Assembly: GCF_003996855.1 (NCBI RefSeq)
Contig: NZ_NRQY01000001.1
Location: 1,497,879-1,561,878, forward strand
Length of the DNA: 64,000 nucleotides
Direction: 5' to 3'
DNA from: Morganella morganii
GTDB taxonomy: Bacteria > Pseudomonadota > Gammaproteobacteria > Enterobacterales > Enterobacteriaceae
Positions 1-7,448 of this stretch are shown here, in pieces (the stretch's first letter is position 1; each line of letters opens with the position of its first letter). The notes below the pieces were generated by a model. That model was given only the letters and a program-made list of their open reading frames with translations. It did not search any database and was not told the origin of the DNA. Made by a program: the position numbers and the translations under genes.

Positions 1-379
1 TCAGCAGCAGGAATTTCAGCTCACCACGGCGGCGTTCCACATTGTACGGCGTGAGCCCGGCGCGGGCGATAAAGGGTTTCAGCGCAGCAAACACCGGAGC
101 AAAATACGGCGGATAAAGCGGACAGTCTGATAAATCAACCGGCCCGTTATCTGTCACAATCCCGAACACCGGGCGCTCAACACTGCCGCTGACCACCATC
201 TTCGCTTTATTTCTGAACGCGGTTTCCGCACTGCGGACCGGCGGCAGCCACGACTGCACAGTGAACGGAGATAACAGAGTGCGGAGATCCTGCTCTTTAT
301 CATCAATCTGCTGAATATAGGGTTTTTCAAGCCACTGACAGGAACGGCAGCGGCCGGCGGAATACTGAGGGCAATGCAT
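1..379 (-). CDS. rlmC: 23S rRNA (uracil(747)-C(5))-methyltransferase RlmC, N-terminal part
   Basis: This is the N-terminal part (126 residues) of RlmC (RumB/YbjF), the SAM-dependent enzyme that makes m5U747 in 23S rRNA. The reading frame is open to the window edge, so the methyltransferase domain lies outside. The start begins [14 protein letters not shown]. Cys3, Cys11, Cys14 and Cys86 are the four ligands expected for the family's 4Fe-4S cluster. The stretch [13 protein letters not shown] and the later [18 protein letters not shown] match the E. coli protein closely. The gene lies just downstream of ybjN on the same strand, with a 35-bp gap. Confidence 0.93.
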   Translation of the reverse strand, partial: MHCPQYSAGRCRSCQWLEKPYIQQIDDKEQDLRTLLSPFTVQSWLPPVRSAETAFRNKAKMVVSGSVERPVFGIVTDNGPVDLSDCPLYPPYFAPVFAALKPFIARAGLTPYNVERRRGELKFLLL

Positions 380-414
380 GATGGTGTCCCGGATATCGAA
401 GGTGGTACGGATAA

Positions 415-903
415 TCAGTGGATCACCGGAGAAGGAACGGAATCAGCGCGGAAGTTCTCTTCATCTTCCGGTTCCGCATCATTCGGATCAAACAGCATAT
501 TGTTACTGAACAGCTCAAAAACCACCGCGCCGACCTGCTCTTCCATCAGTTGCAGGGAGAGTGAAAACTGCTCAAATGTCAGCCCGGCACTGAGCGGCAG
601 CGAGTAGCAAACCACCAGCTTCGGCATGGCGGAATCCTGAATATCCATAAAGGTTTTCACCAGCAGCGAACTGGCGTTGATCTGGCTCAGGTTGGCAATC
701 AGCGGGACAATCGCGGTCGGGCGGACTTCCGCCAGCGCCGAGAACACCAGCATGTCGTCAAGGATATCAATTTTGGCATCAAACACACCGTCCACATTTT
801 GCATATGCGGCAGATGCAGTGCCTGGCAGGAATCACACTCAAAACAGGAGAGTTGCAGCTGATCCAGCCATGTGCGTAATATCGTGAGATCGGGAATGAT
901 CAT
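415..903 (-). CDS. ybjN: YbjN family protein
   Basis: A 162-aa cytoplasmic protein of the YbjN family, close in length to E. coli YbjN (158 aa). The signature [16 protein letters not shown] near residues 20-35 and the stretch VFDAKID are shared with the E. coli protein. In E. coli YbjN is a small fold related to type III secretion chaperones whose overexpression affects motility and stress responses; its biochemical role is unknown. I chose the ATG at 903 because the protein then begins [13 protein letters not shown], which aligns with the E. coli N-terminus; the frame stays open 18 codons further upstream. In E. coli, nfsA and rimK separate ybjC from ybjN; here they are absent. Confidence 0.9.
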   Translation of the reverse strand: MIIPDLTILRTWLDQLQLSCFECDSCQALHLPHMQNVDGVFDAKIDILDDMLVFSALAEVRPTAIVPLIANLSQINASSLLVKTFMDIQDSAMPKLVVCYSLPLSAGLTFEQFSLSLQLMEEQVGAVVFELFSNNMLFDPNDAEPEDEENFRADSVPSPVIH

Positions 904-1008
904 GAACCTGAAGCCTTTTAACCGGAAAAACAAAAGTACAGCGGGGAAAACCGTCACCCGCGGACCAATAACGGATCTTAGCTGAAAAACGTGAAGGGGA
1001 ATAACGTT

Positions 1009-1320
1009 TTATTGCTTTTTTTCATTTTTATTCTGCCGGGTCTTTTTATCTGCCCTGCTTTTACTGTCAATACCGACGGACGGCATTGCACTGATTGCCC
1101 GCCAGACAATATTCATTGCCGCCGGAACCAGACACGCCAGGCCGGCAAACGCCATCACCATCAGGGCATTTTTGCTGCTCATAAAACCCGGCAGCGGGAT
1201 AAAATCATTCACCGCCAGATAGACCAGCAGCAGTAATATCACACCGATGACCTCACAGATGATAACCGGGCGCGGCATATCACCTAATGAACGCATTTGT
1301 CGCGGCTGTTTATTTGCCAT
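1009..1320 (-). CDS. ybjC: DUF1418 inner-membrane protein YbjC
   Basis: A 103-aa protein of the YbjC/DUF1418 family. Two hydrophobic segments are visible, about residues 20-40 (ICEVIGVILLLLVYLAVND) and 52-72 (ALMVMAFAGLACLVPAAMN), followed by a charged lysine-rich tail. This predicts a small two-pass inner-membrane protein of unknown function. The start at 1320 is preceded by AGAGGA at good spacing; the upstream in-frame extension lacks such a site. As in E. coli, the gene is divergent from grxA. Confidence 0.85.
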   Translation of the reverse strand: MANKQPRQMRSLGDMPRPVIICEVIGVILLLLVYLAVNDFIPLPGFMSSKNALMVMAFAGLACLVPAAMNIVWRAISAMPSVGIDSKSRADKKTRQNKNEKKQ

Positions 1321-1492
1321 TTTGTCCTCTGCGATTCTGTTTTTCTGTCCGCACTGCGGATACTCACTGAACCATTGGTGCGGACTCCCGCACAAATCGT
1401 CACAACATTCTTTCCTATCCGTTATGATACAGGCATAATTTATCCCATTAAAGCACCACTTCCGGTGTTACTGATGAATGAAGGAGCTTTTC

Positions 1493-1756
1493 ATGTATAC
1501 CGTTATTTTTGGCCGTCCGGGTTGCCCTTATTGCGTTCGTGCGAAAGAACTCGCAGAAAAACTGAAAAATGAACGTGATGACTTCGATTATCGTTATATT
1601 GATATTCACGCTGAAGGCATCAGCAAAGAAGATTTATCCAAAACTATCGGTAAACCGGTTGAAACTGTTCCCCAGATTTTTATCGATGAAGAACACATCG
1701 GCGGCTGCACTGACTTCGAAGCTTACGCAAAAGCCAACCTCGGCCTGTTCAGCTAA
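1493..1756 (+). CDS. grxA: Glutaredoxin 1
   Basis: An 87-aa glutaredoxin with the active-site motif CPYC at residues 11-14, the cis-proline segment ETVPQIFI and the GG-x-TDF glutathione-binding segment. It reduces disulfides and mixed glutathione disulfides, including those of ribonucleotide reductase. An additional cysteine occurs in the C-terminal GGCTDF segment, where E. coli GrxA has tyrosine. The start at 1493 has AAGGAG six bases upstream. A hairpin terminator follows directly. In E. coli the gene belongs to the OxyR regulon; I could not find a convincing OxyR site upstream here. Confidence 0.96.
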   Translation: MYTVIFGRPGCPYCVRAKELAEKLKNERDDFDYRYIDIHAEGISKEDLSKTIGKPVETVPQIFIDEEHIGGCTDFEAYAKANLGLFS

Positions 1757-1764
1757 GCTATCCG

Positions 1765-1795
1765 GCCGTTTCCCGCCCGGGAAACGGCTTATTTT
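1765..1795 (+). terminator. Terminator of grxA
   Basis: Perfect 10-bp inverted repeat, GCCGTTTCCC at 1765-1774 and GGGAAACGGC at 1779-1788, with a GCCC loop and a T-rich tail. It lies 8 bp after the grxA stop. Confidence 0.9.
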
Positions 1796-1859
1796 ACCTT
1801 TCTTATCTCACTGATTTTCAACATCAAAAAATTATTTTCATTTTTTTGAATCTTTTTCC

Positions 1860-1886
1860 GAACTTTCCTGCCGGGCCGTAGTCTGA
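1860..1886 (+). promoter_or_regulatory. Sigma-E promoter of rybB
   Basis: GAACTT at 1860-1865 and TCTGA at 1882-1886, separated by 16 bp, match the RpoE consensus (GGAACTT-N16-TCNAA type). The expected RybB 5' end at 1893 falls 7 nt after the -10. In E. coli rybB is a strongly sigma-E-dependent sRNA gene, so promoter and product support each other. Confidence 0.85.
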
Positions 1887-1892
1887 ATAAGT

Positions 1893-1972
1893 GCCACTGC
1901 TTTTCTTTGAATATCCCCAAGATTGAGGAAGCCCGATAGTCACCAATTTGGTTTTAACTATCGGGTTTTTTA
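1893..1972 (+). ncRNA. rybB: RybB small RNA
   Basis: The sequence from 1893 begins GCCACTGCTTTTCTTTGA, identical to the first 18 nt of E. coli/Salmonella RybB, including the 5' seed that pairs with outer-membrane porin mRNAs. It ends with the hairpin CCCGATAGT (1932-1940) / ACTATCGGG (1957-1965) and a T6 run, typical of an Hfq-dependent sRNA. RybB is made during envelope stress and represses omp mRNAs. The location next to grxA agrees with the E. coli neighbourhood (rybB-ybjL-ybjM-grxA). The middle part of the RNA differs from E. coli in sequence, with the stem maintained by different bases. Confidence 0.92.
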
Positions 1973-2147
1973 TTACCTGCTGTTTATCCCGCCTGTTGTT
2001 ATTTCAGATTTTGTCAATTTTCTGCAATGTTACATAATAGCACGATTAACCAAGATATTTTTACTTTACCTTGATGCACAAGACGGCTACCCTGACCCGT
2101 CATTTTATTGCCGGGTATACACAGGTGTGTTTTTTAAGGAGTCCGAT

Positions 2148-2756
2148 GTGCTGGAAAATCTGAATCATTCGCTTTTTCTCCTGATCAATGCCACGCCGGA
2201 AACGTCTCATACCATGATTATTGCAGCCACTTTCGCGGCTAAATATCTGGTTTTGCTGTTTCCGGTTGTTGCCGCAAGGTTATGGCTGCGGGGAGCGCCG
2301 GAGAATATGGCCCGCCAGCGCCGCGCTGTCTGCAAAAGTGCCATTGCGCTGCTGATTGGTTTTGCCGCCTCCCGGATTATCGGCACACTCTGGCCGCACG
2401 CACGTCCGTTTGCCGAACCGTTCGGCCACAGTTTTCTTGAACACGCGCCGACCGCCTCGTTCCCGAGCAATCACGGTATTATTGTGTTTACCTTCGCGCT
2501 GGGCTGCCTGTTCTGGTGCAATGTCCGTGCGGGGCTGCTGCTGCTGATCCCGGCACTGATTGTTGCCTGGTCGCGGGTTTTCCTCGGCGTTCACTGGCCG
2601 GTGGATATGCTGGGTGCCTTTATCACGGTGCTGATTGCCTGTGCACTGACAGAGCTGCTCTGGAGCCTGTTCGGCACGCCGCTGCAAAACCGGTTGCAGG
2701 CACTCTACCGGCACTGTTTTGCCGTGCCTATCCGCAAAGGCTGGGTACAGGGATAG
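2148..2756 (+). CDS. ybjG: Undecaprenyl-diphosphate phosphatase (PAP2 family)
   Basis: A 202-aa integral membrane PAP2 phosphatase like E. coli YbjG/BcrC, which dephosphorylates undecaprenyl pyrophosphate to recycle the cell-wall lipid carrier. The three PAP2 motifs are visible: HARPF, FPSNHG and WSRVFLGVHWP with its catalytic histidine. I chose the GTG at 2148 because AAGGAG stands seven bases upstream and the protein then begins LENLNHSLFLLINATP, as in E. coli. The frame is open much further upstream (from 1923), but that stretch is the rybB gene and its terminator. A strong hairpin terminator follows. Confidence 0.92.
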   Translation: MLENLNHSLFLLINATPETSHTMIIAATFAAKYLVLLFPVVAARLWLRGAPENMARQRRAVCKSAIALLIGFAASRIIGTLWPHARPFAEPFGHSFLEHAPTASFPSNHGIIVFTFALGCLFWCNVRAGLLLLIPALIVAWSRVFLGVHWPVDMLGAFITVLIACALTELLWSLFGTPLQNRLQALYRHCFAVPIRKGWVQG

Positions 2757-2778
2757 CGGTACAAAAATGAATCAGGAA

Positions 2779-2806
2779 ATACCGGCCCGTATGCCGGTAT
2801 TTTTTC
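2779..2806 (+). terminator. Terminator of ybjG
   Basis: ATACCGGC (2779-2786) and GCCGGTAT (2793-2800) with a 6-nt loop and a T6 tail. It is the first element of the 2.25-kb direct repeat; a diverged copy occurs at 5110-5136. Confidence 0.9.
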
Positions 2807-3370
2807 ATCCGTATTTAATTTCGCTTGTTACCGGTGATCTTTTTTTACCCGTATTTTTCATTGCTGACAGTACTATTTTTGTTCACAGAATATGACTCTG
2901 GTATTTATTTAACATTTCTGTTTTATCTGATTCCGGTATCACTCAGGCTACTTAATTCGCGATTAAAAAAATTATTTTAATCATCCGGGATGTACACTGT
3001 GACCATTATATAACCCTCTGTTTCATACTGCCCGATTCCCTGCATACCCCCTGAATCACCACAAACTCAATAAAGAAATAATTTTTGTTTAAAAACAACA
3101 GATAACCCATAGAAACCATATTATCTAAATGGTTTTTATCCGGTGATAATCCGGTTTATCTTTATTTTGTAATAATACGATATTGTTCAGCGCATATACT
3201 AATTAACATCTGAACAAATAAATTTGTTTAAATAAAAAACAGGTAAAAATAACATTATTGCAGAACATCTAATCCCCTATGCCATTTCGGCATACCCCAT
3301 TCCGCAAAAACCGATTAACAACCTTATTAAATGTTGCAACAACGCTCATTTTAATGTTATTTATAGCAAT

Positions 3371-3413
3371 TGAGATGAAAATCACAGTGTTTTTCACTGA
3401 AAAATAGTATATT
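3371..3413 (+). promoter_or_regulatory. CRP-dependent promoter of sdaC copy 1
   Basis: TGAGA-N6-TCACA at 3371-3386 matches the CRP consensus TGTGA-N6-TCACA at nine of ten core positions. TATATT at 3408-3413 is a good -10. A start near 3420 would put the CRP centre at -41.5, the class II geometry. The same arrangement is kept at 5701-5743 before copy 2, and E. coli sdaC is known to be CRP-activated. Confidence 0.7.
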
Positions 3414-3489
3414 TTAACTACAAAAAGACAGTAACCAACCTCAGATTCTTTTGAATATGAATTAGTGCAGAGACCTTATTTGTCCATTG

Positions 3490-3548
3490 CAGATATCAGG
3501 TCGCTGCTGTTTATTATTTTTACCGGTAAGCAATTACAGGTAACTTTT
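3490..3548 (+). promoter_or_regulatory. Conserved leader element of sdaC copy 1
   Basis: These 59 nt are identical to 5822-5880 although the DNA on both sides is diverged. The element lies about 70 nt after the predicted transcription start and 115 nt before the sdaC start. A one-base indel just upstream shifts any reading frame between the copies, so the conservation is not that of a peptide. It may be an RNA structure or a binding site; no known riboswitch class was recognised. Confidence 0.55.
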
Positions 3549-3662
3549 CCGTTCTACTTATTTTTATCCGGTTGCGTACATAGACCCTGCCTCAGAGACA
3601 CATTTAGTGCACAGATCACCGTGCAATTTTTAGTTGTTATTGTTGTAAATTTGGAGACATCT

Positions 3663-4982
3663 ATGGAAACAACACAACCGCAGGTCGTGGTCAGCCAGAC
3701 TGACACCAGCAATGATTACCGCAAATGGCGTAAATCCGATACCGTCTGGATGCTCGGACTGTACGGCACGGCCATTGGTGCCGGTATCCTGTTTCTGCCG
3801 ATTAACGCCGGTATCGGCGGGCTGATCCCGCTTATTATTATGGCCGTACTGGCCTTCCCGATGACCTTTTTCGCGCACCGTGGTATGTGCCGCTTTATAT
3901 TATCCGGTAAAAATCCGGGTGACGATATTACCGAAGTGGTGGAAGAGCATTTCGGCGCCAGAGCAGGGAACCTTATCACCCTGCTCTATTTCTTTGCCAT
4001 TTACCCGATTCTGCTGGTCTACAGTGTGGCGATCACCAATACCGTGGAAAGCTTTATCGTTAACCAGATGCATATGACGGCTCCGCCACGCATTATTCTG
4101 TCACTGGTACTGATTATCGGGATTATGTGCATTATCCGTTTCGGTGAAGCCGCGATTGTCAAAGCAATGAGCGTGCTGGTATTTCCGTTTGTGGCGGTTC
4201 TGATGGTACTGGCGCTGTATTTGATCCCGCACTGGAATACCGCGATATTTGATACACTCTCTTTCAGCAGCCACTCTGCCGGTGAGACCGGCCGTGGTCT
4301 GATGGTTACATTATGGCTGGCAATTCCGGTGATGGTATTCTCGTTCAACCATTCGCCGATTATTTCAGCATTCAGTGTCGCAAAACGTCAGGAATACGGC
4401 GATAATGCGGAGAAGAAATGTTCCCGCATTCTGGCATTCGCCCACATTATGATGGTGCTGACAGTCATGTTCTTTGTGTTCAGTTGTGTACTGAGCCTGT
4501 CACCACTCAATTTACAGGAAGCGAAAGATCAGAATATATCCATTCTGTCTTACCTGGCGAACTACTTCCGCAATCCGATGATTGCGTATATCGCGCCGTT
4601 AGTCGCGTTTATTGCTATCACCAACGCATTTCTGGGACACTACATGGGTGCCCGTGAAGGCTTTAACGGTCTGGTTAACAAAGCATTACGCGCCAGGGGG
4701 AAAAGCATTGCACCGTCTAAGATGAATAAACTGACGGCACTGTTTATGCTGGTAACTTCCTGGATTGTTGCCACACTGGACCCGAGCATTCTGGGGATGA
4801 TTGAAACCCTGGGCGGCCCGGTCATCGCTATGCTGCTGTTTATCATGCCGATGTACGCTATCCGTAAGGTCCCTGCGATGCGTAAATATGCCGGTCACCT
4901 GAGTAATCTGTTTGTGGTTGTGATCGGTCTCATTGCAATTTCAGCGGTGTTTTACAATCTGTATCAGCTGTTTTTAGGTTAA
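3663..4982 (+). CDS. sdaC: Serine/proton symporter SdaC, copy 1
   Basis: A 439-aa transporter of the HAAAP (SdaC/TdcC) family with about eleven hydrophobic segments, closely similar along its whole length to E. coli SdaC (429 aa), which imports L-serine with protons. Conserved blocks include GLYGTAIGAGILFLPINAG near the N-terminus, the SGKNPGDDITEVVEEHFG loop and FNHSPIISAFSVAKR. GGAG at 3653-3656 supports the ATG at 3663; an in-frame extension back to 3465 runs through the leader and is not a gene start. The nearly identical copy 2 lies 2.3 kb downstream. The copies differ most in the external loop around residues 185-205. No intact deaminase gene follows this copy, only a 65-bp scar of one. 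Confidence 0.93.
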   Translation: METTQPQVVVSQTDTSNDYRKWRKSDTVWMLGLYGTAIGAGILFLPINAGIGGLIPLIIMAVLAFPMTFFAHRGMCRFILSGKNPGDDITEVVEEHFGARAGNLITLLYFFAIYPILLVYSVAITNTVESFIVNQMHMTAPPRIILSLVLIIGIMCIIRFGEAAIVKAMSVLVFPFVAVLMVLALYLIPHWNTAIFDTLSFSSHSAGETGRGLMVTLWLAIPVMVFSFNHSPIISAFSVAKRQEYGDNAEKKCSRILAFAHIMMVLTVMFFVFSCVLSLSPLNLQEAKDQNISILSYLANYFRNPMIAYIAPLVAFIAITNAFLGHYMGAREGFNGLVNKALRARGKSIAPSKMNKLTALFMLVTSWIVATLDPSILGMIETLGGPVIAMLLFIMPMYAIRKVPAMRKYAGHLSNLFVVVIGLIAISAVFYNLYQLFLG

Positions 4983-5032
4983 TGAATACATGACTGTTGC
5001 CGCCCTCCCCGGCGGGTTTCCGCCCGGCCGGT

Positions 5033-5097
5033 CCGGGCTTCATCAGGGATGCTGAAGAGCGTGAATGCTTTTTGCCGGCAAACCAACGCTATGAAGT
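5033..5097 (+). pseudogene. Remnant of a second sdaB (serine deaminase)
   Basis: These 65 bp match 7698-7762 inside the intact sdaB with 7 mismatches, all transitions, and no gaps. In the sdaB frame they read PGFIRDAEERECFLPANQRYE against [21 protein letters not shown], so five of the seven changes alter an amino acid, as expected of a fragment no longer under selection. The fragment ends exactly where the second repeat copy begins (5098). It shows that the duplication once included at least the first third of sdaB, later mostly deleted. Confidence 0.88.
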
Positions 5098-5109
5098 ATG
5101 AATCAGAGA

Positions 5110-5136
5110 ATACCGGCCTGCGTGCCGGTATTTTTT
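5110..5136 (+). terminator. Duplicated copy of the ybjG terminator, now after sdaC copy 1
   Basis: ATACCGGC (5110-5117) / GCCGGTAT (5124-5131) followed by T6. It is homologous to 2779-2806 and now serves as a terminator for sdaC copy 1, separating it from copy 2 and sdaB. Confidence 0.85.
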
Positions 5137-5700
5137 ATCTGTATTTAATTCTTACAGCCACCGGTGATCTTTTTTAAGCCGCATTTTTCACTGCTGACAG
5201 TATTATTTTTGTTCGCAGAATATTATTCTGGTATTTATTTAACATTTCTGTTTTAGCTGACACCGGTATCACTCAGGCTACTTGATTCATGATTAAAATA
5301 ATTATTTTAATCATCGGAGATACACAATGTGATCATTATATAAACTCGTATTTTATACTACCGGACTCTTTGCATACGCCCCGTATTATCACTGGCTGAA
5401 CTTAAAAATATTTTTTCCATTAAAAACAAAAGTAATAAACAAAAGCCACAATTATAAAGTGGTTTTCATCCGGTGAAATTCCTGCTTATCGCTATTTTTT
5501 AATAATGGAATATTATACAAACGATATATTTATTAATATATGAATAAATTAATTTTCTTAAATAGAATACGGACAGAAATGACATTATTACAGAACATGT
5601 AACCTCATATGCCGTTTCGGCATACTCCATTCCGTAAACACGGATTAACAATTTTATCAAATCTTGCAACAGAGCCTGTTTTACTGAGATTTATAGCATT

Positions 5701-5743
5701 TGAGACTATGATCACGGTGTTTTCCACTGAAAAACAGTATATT
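5701..5743 (+). promoter_or_regulatory. CRP-dependent promoter of sdaC copy 2 and sdaB
   Basis: TGAGA-N6-TCACG at 5701-5716 and TATATT at 5738-5743 keep the exact spacing seen at 3371-3413 (class II CRP geometry), although surrounding bases have changed. The right CRP half-site is one base weaker than in copy 1. Confidence 0.6.
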
Positions 5744-5821
5744 TTCATCATCAGAAAGAGAGTTATCAATTTCAGGTGCTTTTGAATATGAATTAATGCA
5801 GAGACCTTTATTTATCCATTA

Positions 5822-5880
5822 CAGATATCAGGTCGCTGCTGTTTATTATTTTTACCGGTAAGCAATTACAGGTAACTTTT
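5822..5880 (+). promoter_or_regulatory. Conserved leader element of sdaC copy 2
   Basis: Identical for 59 nt to 3490-3548. A short frame starting ATGCAGAGACC at 5796 runs into the element but stops at its TACCGGTAA; the corresponding frame in copy 1 is shifted, so a conserved leader peptide is unlikely. Confidence 0.55.
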
Positions 5881-5999
5881 TAGCTTTACTTATTTTTTAT
5901 CTGGTTACGTACATAGACCCTATTTCAGAGACGAATAAATGCACAGGTTAACGTGCAAAATTTTAATTGTTGTTATTGTTGTACATTTTGGAGACTTCT

Positions 6000-7319
6000 A
6001 TGGATACAACACAACCGCAGGTTGTGGTCAGCAAGACTGACACCAGCAATGATTACCGCAAATGGCGTAAATCCGATACCGTCTGGATGCTCGGACTGTA
6101 CGGAACGGCTATCGGCGCGGGCGTACTGTTTCTGCCGATTAACGCCGGTATCGGCGGGCTGATCCCGCTTATCATCATGGCCCTGCTGGCCTTCCCGATG
6201 ACCTTTTTTGCACACCGCGGTATGTGCCGCTTCGTGCTGTCCGGTAAAAATCCGGGCGAAGATATTACTGAAGTGGTTGAAGAGCATTTCGGCGCCAGAG
6301 CCGGCGGCCTTATCACCCTGCTCTATTTCTTCGCTATCTATCCGATCCTGCTGGTCTACAGTGTGGCTATCACCAATACGGTGGAAAGCTTTATCGTAAA
6401 CCAGATGCATATGACAGCACCACCGCGCATTATTCTGTCACTGGTACTGATTATCGGGATTATGTGTATTGTCCGCTTCGGTGAAGCCGCGATTGTCAAA
6501 GCAATGAGCGTGCTGGTATTTCCGTTTGTGGCGGTTCTGATGGTGCTGGCGTTATATCTGGTACCGCACTGGAGTACTGATGTATTCAAAACCCTCACTT
6601 TCGACAGCAATACTGCCAGTGTAACCGGTCACGGTCTGCTGATAACGCTGTGGCTGGCGATTCCGGTCATGGTGTTCTCTTTTAACCATTCGCCGATTAT
6701 CTCTGCCTTTGCGGTCGCCAAGCGTGAAGAGTACGGCGAGAATGCGGAGAAAAAATGCTCCCGCATTCTGGCATACGCTCACATTATGATGGTACTGACT
6801 GTCATGTTCTTTGTGTTCAGCTGTGTGCTGAGCCTCTCCCCGCAGAATTTGCAGGAAGCAAAAGATCAGAACATCTCAATTCTGTCTTATCTGGCGAACC
6901 ATTTCCAAAACCCGATGATTGCGTATATCGCACCATTCATTGCGTTTATCGCTATCACCAAATCATTCCTGGGTCACTACCTGGGTGCCCGTGAAGGTTT
7001 TAACGGCCTGGTTAACAAAGCATTACGCGCCAAAGGCAAAAGCATTGCACCGTCTAAGCTGAATAAACTGACTGCACTGTTTATGCTGGTAACCACCTGG
7101 ATTGTTGCCACATTAGACCCGAGCATTCTGGGTATGATTGAAACCCTGGGCGGCCCGGTCATCGCTATGCTGCTGTTTATCATGCCGATGTACGCTATCC
7201 GCAAAGTCCCTGCGATGCGTAAATATGCCGGTCACCTGAGTAATCTGTTTGTGGTTGTGATGGGTCTCATTGCAATTTCAGCGGTGTTTTACAATCTGTA
7301 TCAGCTGTTTTTTGGTTAA
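6000..7319 (+). CDS. sdaC: Serine/proton symporter SdaC, copy 2
   Basis: A second complete 439-aa SdaC, beginning MDTTQPQVVVSKTDTSNDY. Topology and conserved blocks are as in copy 1. The C-terminal 60 residues are almost identical to copy 1 also at the nucleotide level, while the segment HWSTDVFKTLTFDSNTAS around residue 185-205 differs strongly, a mosaic suggestive of gene conversion. GGAG precedes the ATG at 6000. It is followed after 129 bp by sdaB, the arrangement of the E. coli sdaCB operon, so this is probably the ancestral-position copy. Confidence 0.93.
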   Translation: MDTTQPQVVVSKTDTSNDYRKWRKSDTVWMLGLYGTAIGAGVLFLPINAGIGGLIPLIIMALLAFPMTFFAHRGMCRFVLSGKNPGEDITEVVEEHFGARAGGLITLLYFFAIYPILLVYSVAITNTVESFIVNQMHMTAPPRIILSLVLIIGIMCIVRFGEAAIVKAMSVLVFPFVAVLMVLALYLVPHWSTDVFKTLTFDSNTASVTGHGLLITLWLAIPVMVFSFNHSPIISAFAVAKREEYGENAEKKCSRILAYAHIMMVLTVMFFVFSCVLSLSPQNLQEAKDQNISILSYLANHFQNPMIAYIAPFIAFIAITKSFLGHYLGAREGFNGLVNKALRAKGKSIAPSKLNKLTALFMLVTTWIVATLDPSILGMIETLGGPVIAMLLFIMPMYAIRKVPAMRKYAGHLSNLFVVVMGLIAISAVFYNLYQLFFG

Positions 7320-7448
7320 TCAATAAATGACTGTTGCCCTCTCCGGCGGGCAACAGCAACAACAATAATCAGCCGGAACTGAAAAGTAACGGCTTCGTGA
7401 ATTATCACGACACTATTAATCCACGCCTTAACATAGGGGGCGAGCAAT

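Larger units (their letters stand above)
2767..5016 (+). repeat. Tandem duplication, copy 1 (leader plus sdaC)
   Basis: From ATGAATCAG at 2767 to the GGCGGG at 5011-5016 this stretch aligns throughout with 5098-7350. It contains the ybjG-type terminator, about 860 bp of AT-rich non-coding DNA and a complete sdaC gene. The non-coding part is diverged but clearly alignable. The 906-bp interval between ybjG and sdaC holds no believable gene; what I see is the terminator, the CRP-type promoter at 3371-3413 and the conserved leader at 3490-3548. Confidence 0.9.
5098..7350 (+). repeat. Tandem duplication, copy 2 (leader plus sdaC)
   Basis: Second copy of the unit described at 2767-5016, beginning with the same ATGAATCAG and terminator hairpin. 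It is followed directly by the intact sdaB. The 1,017-bp interval between the two sdaC genes contains only the sdaB scar, the duplicated terminator, the promoter at 5701-5743 and the leader element at 5822-5880. Confidence 0.9.

Noticed and set aside
1390..1445. OxyR site before grxA
   Set aside because: ATCG and CTAT tetrads occur but not at the required 11-bp spacing.
1923..2147. In-frame upstream extension of ybjG
   Set aside because: The stretch contains the rybB RNA and its terminator, and the GTG at 2148 has a proper ribosome site and the family N-terminus.
3465..3662. 66-residue N-terminal extension of SdaC copy 1
   Set aside because: The corresponding frame in copy 2 is shifted by an indel and closed, and both genes have a ribosome site directly before the internal ATG.
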